This document shows positions 8,431-13,162 of a DNA stretch of 15,484 bases, piece after piece; the stretch's first letter is position 1, and the number at the start of each line of letters is the position of its first letter. The position numbers were made by a program, and so were the translations under genes. The notes under the pieces were generated by a model. That model was given only the letters and a program-made list of their open reading frames with translations, was not told where the DNA came from and ran no database searches. The DNA is from Bacteroidales bacterium (lineage in GTDB: Bacteria; Bacteroidota; Bacteroidia; Bacteroidales; WCHB1-69): assembly GCA_028683685.1 (NCBI GenBank), contig JAQUHH010000021.1, positions 1 to 15,484 on the forward strand, in the 5' to 3' direction.

Positions 8431-9129
8431 ATGGATAATTCTCAAAAGAAACGAATTCTTTTAGTAGATGATGAACCAGATATTTTAGAGTTTATTGGTT
8501 ATAATCTAAAAAATGAAGGTTATGAAGTACATACAGCCATAAATGGAAAAGAAGCCATAAAAAAAGCGATTGAAATAAAACCACTTCTTATTATTCTTGA
8601 TGTTATGATGCCAGAAATGGATGGAATAGAAACATGTAATCATATTCGTGAAATTAATGAACTCAATGATACAATAATTGCATTTCTTACAGCACGTGGA
8701 GAAGACTATTCTCAAATTGCTGGTTTTGAAGCTGGCGGAGACGATTATATAACAAAACCAATAAAACCCAAAGTATTGGTTAGTAGAGTAAAAGCTCTTC
8801 TTAAAAGACATGCTAAATCAAACTCTACTCCAATTGACGAAGAATCACATTTGATAAAAATTGGAAATATAATTATTGACAAAGAAAAATATTTAGTATT
8901 AAATATGGATGAAGAGGTGATTTTACCGCGTAAAGAATTTGAGCTATTATCTCTTCTTGTCTCAAAACAAAATAAAGTTTTCACACGTGACGAAATATAT
9001 AATGTTATTTGGGGAGATATTATTGTAGGAGATCGTACTATCGATGTGCATATTAGAAAATTAAGAGAAAAATTGGGTAACGACATAATTAAAACGATTA
9101 AAGGCGTTGGATATAAATTTGTGGTATAA
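8431..9129 (+). CDS. OmpR/PhoB-family response regulator
   Basis: This 232-residue cytoplasmic transcription factor is the likely partner of the preceding kinase. The receiver domain spans about 6-122. It has the acidic pair D13/D14, phospho-acceptor D57 in LDVMMPEMDG, switch residue T87 in FLTARGED, and K109 in ITKP. The C-terminal winged-helix DNA-binding domain covers about 135-232, with LPRKEFELLSLLVS, a recognition region around VGDRTIDVHIRKLREKLG, and the final IKGVGYKF hairpin. All key residues are present and length is normal. PhoB-like function is inferred from kinase architecture and the divergent phosphate transporter. OmpR-family regulators of other systems look the same at this level, so I give no symbol. 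Confidence 0.92.
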   Translation: MDNSQKKRILLVDDEPDILEFIGYNLKNEGYEVHTAINGKEAIKKAIEIKPLLIILDVMMPEMDGIETCNHIREINELNDTIIAFLTARGEDYSQIAGFEAGGDDYITKPIKPKVLVSRVKALLKRHAKSNSTPIDEESHLIKIGNIIIDKEKYLVLNMDEEVILPRKEFELLSLLVSKQNKVFTRDEIYNVIWGDIIVGDRTIDVHIRKLREKLGNDIIKTIKGVGYKFVV

Positions 9130-9167
9130 ATATCGACTAATTATTCAAAAGAATATTCAAAAAAACA

Positions 9168-9197
9168 AGAGTAAGTGTAATTAAAAACACTTATTCT
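9168..9197 (+). terminator. Terminator after the response regulator
   Basis: AGAGTAAGTGT (9168-9178) pairs with ACACTTATTCT (9187-9197) over 11 positions with one G-U pair and an 8-base A/T loop. It starts 39 bases after the regulator stop and is followed by a T-rich but interrupted tail (ATTGTATTT). Confidence 0.55.
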
Positions 9198-9266
9198 ATT
9201 GTATTTAATAAAGTTTTATCGTTCGTTTTTCTGAAACAAAAAACCGATTTTTCCAAATAATATCAA

Positions 9267-9274
9267 TATCTTAG
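9267..9274 (+). promoter_or_regulatory. Candidate -7 box for the kinase-deaminase pair
   Basis: TATCTTAG is one mismatch from TAnnTTTG and lies 14 bases before the ATG at 9289, which would give a very short leader. No clear -33 TTTG is seen at the expected distance. It is the best candidate between the upstream terminator and this gene. Confidence 0.3.
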
Positions 9275-9288
9275 CAAAAATTTTCAAG

Positions 9289-9852
9289 ATGATAATTATT
9301 GGAATTACAGGAACTATTGGCTCTGGAAAAGGGACAATGGTTGATTATATGGTTGAGCATTACGGCTTTACACATTTATCAGTCCGACAGTTTTTAATAG
9401 ATTCTTTAACCAAAAAAGGGGAATCAATCAATCGGGATACGATGGTAACATTGGCAAACGAACTTCGAGCGGCACACAAACCTTCCTATATTACCGATTG
9501 TTTGTACGAACAAGCTCTTTTGTCGGGTCAAAATTGTATTATCGAAAGCATCCGAACTCCAGGGGAAGTCTTTTCGCTGCGAGAAAAAGAGAATTTCTAT
9601 CTTTTTGCCGTGGATGCTAAGCCAGAAACACGTTTCGAACGTATCGTAAAACGAAATTCCGAAACCGATCACATCGACTTTCAAACATTTGTGTCCAACG
9701 AAAAGCGGGAAATGAATTCGGAAAACCCCAATCATCAAAATTTAAAAAAATGTATTGAATTGGCTGATTTTGTTTTCGATAATAATGGAATAATTGCTGA
9801 TTTACATCAACAAATAGAAGATATTCTCATCAAAATAAAAGTAGATAAATGA
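9289..9852 (+). CDS. P-loop nucleotide kinase-like protein paired with dCMP deaminase
   Basis: This 187-residue protein has a Walker A motif at residues 8-16 (GTIGSGKGT) right after the first strand, the layout of small nucleotide or dephospho-CoA kinases. Later features fit that fold: a strand IIESIRTPGEV (about 84-95), a strand FYLFAVDA followed by RFERIVKRN (a lid-like basic segment, about 115-123), and a final FDNNG segment before the last helix. No family-specific substrate motif is recognisable to me, and annotation programs would probably say AAA-family ATPase. The stop overlaps the deaminase start by 4 bases (ATGA), implying translational coupling and a nucleotide substrate, perhaps a (d)NMP. 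Substrate specificity is inference. The gene is richer in G+C than those to its left. Confidence 0.75.
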   Translation: MIIIGITGTIGSGKGTMVDYMVEHYGFTHLSVRQFLIDSLTKKGESINRDTMVTLANELRAAHKPSYITDCLYEQALLSGQNCIIESIRTPGEVFSLREKENFYLFAVDAKPETRFERIVKRNSETDHIDFQTFVSNEKREMNSENPNHQNLKKCIELADFVFDNNGIIADLHQQIEDILIKIKVDK

Positions 9853-10346
9853 TGGAAAATACAGAAAAATACATTCGTCCAACATGGGATGAATATTTTA
9901 TGGAAATTGCCAATACCGTTTCCAAAAGAGCCACCTGCGATAGGGGAAGGAGCGGTTGCGTTGTTGCTCGCGAAAAACAATTGTTGGTGACAGGATATGT
10001 TGGCTCGCCAATTGGCTTGCCACATTGCGACGATGTAGGTCATCAATTCAAACAAGTTGTTCACGAAGACGGTCATCATACAAATCACTGCGTCCGTACC
10101 GTTCATGCCGAGCAAAATGCCATTTGTCAAGCGGCTCGTTTGGGAATATCGCTCAACGGCTCTACTTTGTATTGTCGGATGACGCCCTGTCGGACCTGTG
10201 CCATGTTGATTATTAATTGTGGTATTGTACGGGTCGTTTGTGAGAAAAAATATCATTCCGCAGCCGAATCCGAAGCCATGTTTCTGGAAGCCGGCGTTAA
10301 ATTGGAATACGTTCGGGAAGAAGTACTAAAATATGACAAACAATAA
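9849..10346 (+). CDS. Zinc-dependent dCMP deaminase family protein
   Basis: This 165-residue cytosolic enzyme should convert dCMP to dUMP, the precursor of dTMP. The catalytic zinc site is complete: HAE at 86-88 (H86 ligand, E88 proton shuttle) and PCRTC at 113-117 (C114 and C117 ligands). Upstream, GYVGSPIGLPHCDD (about 49-62) and NHCVRTVHAEQNA (about 79-91) match the dCMP deaminase subfamily rather than tRNA or free-base deaminases. Further Cys and His residues (C30, C37, C60, H80, C81) may form the second structural zinc site known from T4 deaminase. It starts with two ATGs (9849 and 9852); the first overlaps the stop of the kinase-like gene and the second overlaps it by one base. Length is normal. 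Allosteric control by dCTP/dTTP is a known family property that I cannot confirm here. Confidence 0.9.
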   Translation: MMENTEKYIRPTWDEYFMEIANTVSKRATCDRGRSGCVVAREKQLLVTGYVGSPIGLPHCDDVGHQFKQVVHEDGHHTNHCVRTVHAEQNAICQAARLGISLNGSTLYCRMTPCRTCAMLIINCGIVRVVCEKKYHSAAESEAMFLEAGVKLEYVREEVLKYDKQ

Positions 10347-10380
10347 GCCCGAAAAAGTGTTATTATAATGTGTTTCAATT

Positions 10381-10410
10381 ATTTTCAAAAAGAAATATCT
10401 TTTTGAAAAT
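10381..10410 (+). terminator. Perfect 12-bp inverted repeat after the deaminase gene, possible terminator
   Basis: ATTTTCAAAAAG (10381-10392) and CTTTTTGAAAAT (10399-10410) are exact complements around a 6-base loop. They start 35 bases after the deaminase stop and end 30 bases before the next ATG. The stem is A/T-rich and no U-tract follows, so it could be a weak terminator, an mRNA-stabilising hairpin or an operator. Confidence 0.45.
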
Positions 10411-10439
10411 CTAATTATGGTATCAAAAAATATTAAAAA

Positions 10440-11072
10440 ATGAAAATTAAGACTTTTATATTCAATCCTTTTCAGGTTAATACTTTTGTTTTGTACGACG
10501 AAACTTTGGAGGCTGCAATTGTTGATTGTGGTTGCTACAATGAAGCGGAATTAAATCAAATACTCAATTTTATTAAAAGTGAGAGTTTGACGGTTAAAAA
10601 AATCATTATTACGCATCCGCATCTGGATCATATTTTCGGAGTGGCAGATTTAAAAAAAGCTCTCAAAGTGCCCGTTTATGCTCATTTGAAAAGTGGTCCG
10701 TTGGCAATCGGTGCCGATTCTGATGCCAAAGCCTATGGTTTTAGCGGAGTTAAATCTTTCGATATTGATAAAACGGTGGATCAAGGCGATACGATTGCTT
10801 TTGGATCTACTAAATTGGAGGTATTGTATACCCCAGGTCACGTTGATGGTAGTATTTGTTTGTATCACAAGGCCACTTCAGAGCTGTTTTCGGGAGATGT
10901 TTTATTTAAAGGAGGCATTGGAAGAACCGATTTGCCCACCGGCGATTATGGAATGCTTATCGATAATATTAGAAACAAAATCTTGACTTTGCCCGACGAA
11001 ACCGTCGTTTACCCGGGACATGGAGAACCCACGACGGTTTATGACGAAAAAACAAATAATCCTTTTTTGTAA
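10440..11072 (+). CDS. MBL-fold metallo-hydrolase, glyoxalase II-like
   Basis: This is a 210-residue cytosolic metallo-beta-lactamase-fold hydrolase. The dinuclear metal site is complete: THPHLDH with H59, H61, D63 and H64; H134 in TPGHVDG; D153 in SGDVLF; and H194 in YPGHGE. The FKGGIGRTDLP segment (about 156-166) and the NPFL terminus are typical of the short GloB-like group that includes YcbL. These lack the C-terminal substrate domain of full glyoxalase II (about 250 residues). Likely reactions are thioester hydrolysis such as S-lactoylglutathione or another acyl thiol; the natural substrate is not predictable. A 93-base gap with an inverted repeat separates it from the deaminase and 44 bases from the pterin gene, so it may lead the downstream transcription unit. 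Confidence 0.88.
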   Translation: MKIKTFIFNPFQVNTFVLYDETLEAAIVDCGCYNEAELNQILNFIKSESLTVKKIIITHPHLDHIFGVADLKKALKVPVYAHLKSGPLAIGADSDAKAYGFSGVKSFDIDKTVDQGDTIAFGSTKLEVLYTPGHVDGSICLYHKATSELFSGDVLFKGGIGRTDLPTGDYGMLIDNIRNKILTLPDETVVYPGHGEPTTVYDEKTNNPFL

Positions 11073-11116
11073 ACAATGTTTCAGATTCTCTGTTTATTTA
11101 TTAAACACACGATGCT

Positions 11117-11539
11117 ATGATGTACATTACCCGACGCGAACGATTTAATGCTGCTCATCGGTTATTCAGAGAAGAGTATTCGGATGAAAGAAACCTTGAA
11201 GTGTTTGGAAAATGTTCTAACCCAAAGTGGCATGGTCACAATTATGAATTGTTTGTAACGGTAAAAGGAAAAATTAATCCAGATACTGGATTTGTGATAA
11301 ATCTAAAAACGCTCAGTAAACTTATTAATACAAAGATTATTGATAAGATTGATCATAAAAACACAAATCTTGAAGTGGATTTTATGAAGGATAAAATGGC
11401 TTCCACAGAGGTTTTGGCAAAATCAATTTTTGAAGAATTGGAAACTGAAATTTTAAATTTGGGAGCCCAACTTCATTGTATTAAACTTTGTGAAACGGAA
11501 AATAATTTTGTAGAATATTACGGTAATATTAATGAATGA
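11117..11539 (+). CDS. 6-pyruvoyl-tetrahydropterin synthase / QueD family, animal-PTPS-like
   Basis: This 140-residue enzyme acts on 7,8-dihydroneopterin triphosphate, the product of the next gene. Zinc ligands are H14 (FNAAHR), H39 and H41 (HGHNY). The catalytic cysteine is C33 and the partner histidine H80 (IDHKN). E126 in ETENN binds the pterin. The spacing C33-x5-HGHNY and the context FGKCSNPKWHGHNY resemble animal PTPS (CNNPNGHGHNY) and differ from E. coli QueD, where cysteine and HGH are three residues apart. DHKN and ETENN also echo the human enzyme, as I recall it. A 6-pyruvoyl-tetrahydropterin product, leading to a biopterin-type cofactor, is therefore a serious alternative to queuosine synthesis. 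The gene starts with ATGATG, and its stop overlaps the folE start by 4 bases. Confidence 0.88.
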   Translation: MMYITRRERFNAAHRLFREEYSDERNLEVFGKCSNPKWHGHNYELFVTVKGKINPDTGFVINLKTLSKLINTKIIDKIDHKNTNLEVDFMKDKMASTEVLAKSIFEELETEILNLGAQLHCIKLCETENNFVEYYGNINE

Positions 11540-12201
11540 TGACAAAAAAAACAATGACTCTTCACGAAATCGAAAATGATATTGTTGAAGAAAATAGCCT
11601 TGATGGCTACGAACGTATTGATAATTACAATTGGGATACCATTGATAAAATGGTTCCACTGTATCGAGAAGTATTGTCTTTAATTGGTGAAGATCCTACG
11701 AGAGAAGGGCTTATTGATACGCCCAAAAGAGTGGCAAAAGCAATGCAGTTTTTTACGCATGGCTATGATTTAAACCCAGAAGAAATTCTGCGATCAGCAA
11801 TGTTTAAGGAAGATTATCGCCAAATGGTAGTCGTAAAGGATATCGAAATTTATTCCTTGTGCGAACATCATATGGTTCCTTTTTTTGGAAAAGCACACAT
11901 TGCGTATATTCCTAATGGTCAAATTGTTGGACTTAGCAAGATTGCTCGCGTTGCCGATGCTTTTGCCCGCCGATTACAGGTGCAAGAACGCTTGACAAAA
12001 GATATTAAAGATTGCATTCAAAATACATTAAACCCATTGGGCGTAGCTGTGGTTATCGAAGCAAGACATATGTGTATGGCAATGCGGGGAATACAAAAGC
12101 AAAATTCAGTAACAACTACTTCTGATTTTACGGGTGCATTTCTGAAACAAACGAATACTCGTCAAGAGTTTATGAAATTAATTAGTTCCAATTTACACTA
12201 A
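11536..12201 (+). CDS. folE: GTP cyclohydrolase I
   Basis: This 221-residue cytosolic enzyme converts GTP to 7,8-dihydroneopterin triphosphate and formate, the first step of folate, biopterin and queuosine pathways. It is the zinc-dependent type IA enzyme: C109 and H112 in SLCEHHM and C180 in ARHMCM match the three E. coli zinc ligands almost position for position. GEDPTREGLIDTPKRVAKAM (about 51-70) and VGLSKIARVADAFARRLQ (131-148) are hallmark segments. QKQNSVTTTS (187-196) is the conserved region just after the last zinc ligand. Residues 1-35 are a variable acidic extension. The gene starts with ATGATG, overlapping the PTPS-like stop by 4 bases, so the two are probably translationally coupled. 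Only 12 bases separate its stop from sufE. Confidence 0.96.
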   Translation: MMTKKTMTLHEIENDIVEENSLDGYERIDNYNWDTIDKMVPLYREVLSLIGEDPTREGLIDTPKRVAKAMQFFTHGYDLNPEEILRSAMFKEDYRQMVVVKDIEIYSLCEHHMVPFFGKAHIAYIPNGQIVGLSKIARVADAFARRLQVQERLTKDIKDCIQNTLNPLGVAVVIEARHMCMAMRGIQKQNSVTTTSDFTGAFLKQTNTRQEFMKLISSNLH

Positions 12202-12213
12202 AATAGATTGAAA

Positions 12214-12636
12214 ATGACACTAAAAGAAACCGAAGACTTAATTGTCAGTGAGTTTGAGCTTTTTGATGATTGGATGGATAAATACAATTACATCATAGAG
12301 CTGGGCAAAAACCTTCCCGTAATTGATGAAAAGTATAAAACAAGTCAATATCTGATTTCTGGATGTCAGTCGCAAGTGTGGCTTTTTGCCGAATACAAAG
12401 ATGGATTGGTTTACTTTACTGCCGATAGCGATGCTATTATTACCAAAGGAATCGTAAATTTATTGATTCGTGTTTTATCGGGCAGAGCGCCTCAGGAGAT
12501 TATCGATGCTCAGTTGGAGTATTTAGACGCCATTGGCATTCGCGAACATCTTTCCCCAACTCGATCCAATGGACTCGTTTCCATGATTAAACAAATGAAA
12601 ATGTATGCGTATGCGTATCAATTAAAAAATAAATAA
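12214..12636 (+). CDS. sufE: SufE-family cysteine desulfurase sulfur acceptor
   Basis: SufE takes persulfide sulfur from the cysteine desulfurase SufS and delivers it for Fe-S cluster assembly. I start it at the ATG at 12214, giving 140 residues; a TTG two codons earlier is in frame but less likely. The active-site cysteine is C51 in ISGCQSQVW, the conserved SufE signature. The flanking regions fit as well: DWMDKYNYIIELGKNLP (19-35), the strand LVYFTADSDA, and LSPTRSNGLVSMI near the C-terminus. It sits 12 bases after folE and 1 base before a SufT-like gene, so all are probably one transcript. SufS, SufB, SufC and SufD are not in the window. Confidence 0.93.
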   Translation: MTLKETEDLIVSEFELFDDWMDKYNYIIELGKNLPVIDEKYKTSQYLISGCQSQVWLFAEYKDGLVYFTADSDAIITKGIVNLLIRVLSGRAPQEIIDAQLEYLDAIGIREHLSPTRSNGLVSMIKQMKMYAYAYQLKNK

Positions 12637-12637
12637 A

Positions 12638-12961
12638 ATGTATCAACCCACTAATCCCAGCCCGCTAGAAAAGGAAATTATTCTGAGATTGAAATATATT
12701 TATGATCCCGAAATTCCTGTAAATATTTTCGAATTAGGACTTATTTACGAAATAAACATCAATGATGATAATGATGTTCACGTACTTATGACTTTAACTT
12801 CACCCAATTGTCCAGTGGCCGAAAGCTTGCCCCAGCAGGTCAAAGATGAAATAGAAAGAATACCCGAAGTGAAGAAAGTGACAATTGAATTGAGTTTTGA
12901 TCCACCATGGGACAGCGATAATATTTCGGATGAAGCAAAACTTGACTTGGGAATGTTGTAA
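12638..12961 (+). CDS. SufT / MIP18-family (DUF59) Fe-S assembly factor
   Basis: This is a 107-residue, single-domain cytosolic protein. The family signature is complete: YDPEIPVNIFELGLIYEI (22-39), then MTLTSPNCPV with the reactive C58, VKKVTIELSFDPPWD, and a short acidic tail. Related proteins aid Fe-S cluster maturation or delivery (bacterial SufT, eukaryotic CIA2/MIP18); the exact step in bacteria is less well defined. The ATG is one base after the sufE stop, so translation is coupled, and the pairing supports an Fe-S role. The end of this frame overlaps the -33 element proposed for the tRNA promoter. Confidence 0.9.
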   Translation: MYQPTNPSPLEKEIILRLKYIYDPEIPVNIFELGLIYEININDDNDVHVLMTLTSPNCPVAESLPQQVKDEIERIPEVKKVTIELSFDPPWDSDNISDEAKLDLGML

Positions 12962-12987
12962 ATTTCTAAAACTCTTTTGTATATTTG
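12956..12987 (+). promoter_or_regulatory. Promoter for tRNA-Arg
   Basis: TTG at 12956-12958 and TATATTTG at 12980-12987 are separated by 21 bases. This matches the Bacteroidetes primary sigma layout (TTTG, 19-21 bases, TAnnTTTG). The mature tRNA starts 18 bases after the -7 box. The -33 part lies inside the end of the SufT-like gene. Confidence 0.7.
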
Positions 12988-13005
12988 CATTCCGAAAAAA
13001 TGGAA

Positions 13006-13077
13006 GGCCCCATAGTTCAATGGATAGAATGAAAGTTTCCTAAACTTTAGATCCAAGTTCGATTCTTGGTGGGGCTA
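13006..13077 (+). tRNA. tRNA-Arg (anticodon CCU)
   Basis: A full cloverleaf can be drawn. The acceptor stem pairs 13006-13012 with 13070-13076 (first pair G-U). The D stem pairs GTTC 13015-13018 with GAAT 13027-13030. The anticodon stem pairs AAAGT 13032-13036 with ACTTT 13044-13048, around loop TTCCTAA. The T stem pairs CCAAG 13053-13057 with CTTGG 13065-13069, around loop TTCGATT. The anticodon CCT at 13039-13041 reads AGG (arginine). The discriminator is A13077 and the 3' CCA is not encoded. It has its own promoter and a strong terminator. Confidence 0.95.
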
Positions 13078-13082
13078 CAAAA

Positions 13083-13120
13083 AAAAACAGCCCAAAGATG
13101 AATTTCTTTGGGCTGTTTTT
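13083..13120. terminator. Bidirectional terminator between tRNA-Arg and the convergent secreted-protein gene
   Basis: A 16-bp stem pairs 13083-13098 with 13105-13120; its core is CAGCCCAAAG with CTTTGGGCTG. The outer part is an A-run facing a T-run, giving a U-tract in either direction. It lies 5 bases after the tRNA and about 43 bases past the stop of the minus-strand gene, so it can serve both. Confidence 0.9.
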
Positions 13121-13162
13121 GTAAAACTTATTCACTTTTTTTTTGGTTTGCTGTTTTTGAAA

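Noticed and set aside
9807..10256. Minus-strand frame opposite the dCMP deaminase gene
   Set aside because: The plus strand encodes complete zinc-site motifs here; the antisense frame is a by-product of codon bias.
11091..11107. TGTTTA / TAAACA inverted repeat just before the pterin gene
   Set aside because: Only 6 bp and made of A/T-rich bases; expected by chance in this composition.
12208..12213. TTG codon two codons upstream as the start of SufE
   Set aside because: The in-frame ATG at 12214 is the stronger start and puts the active-site cysteine at residue 51, as in E. coli SufE.
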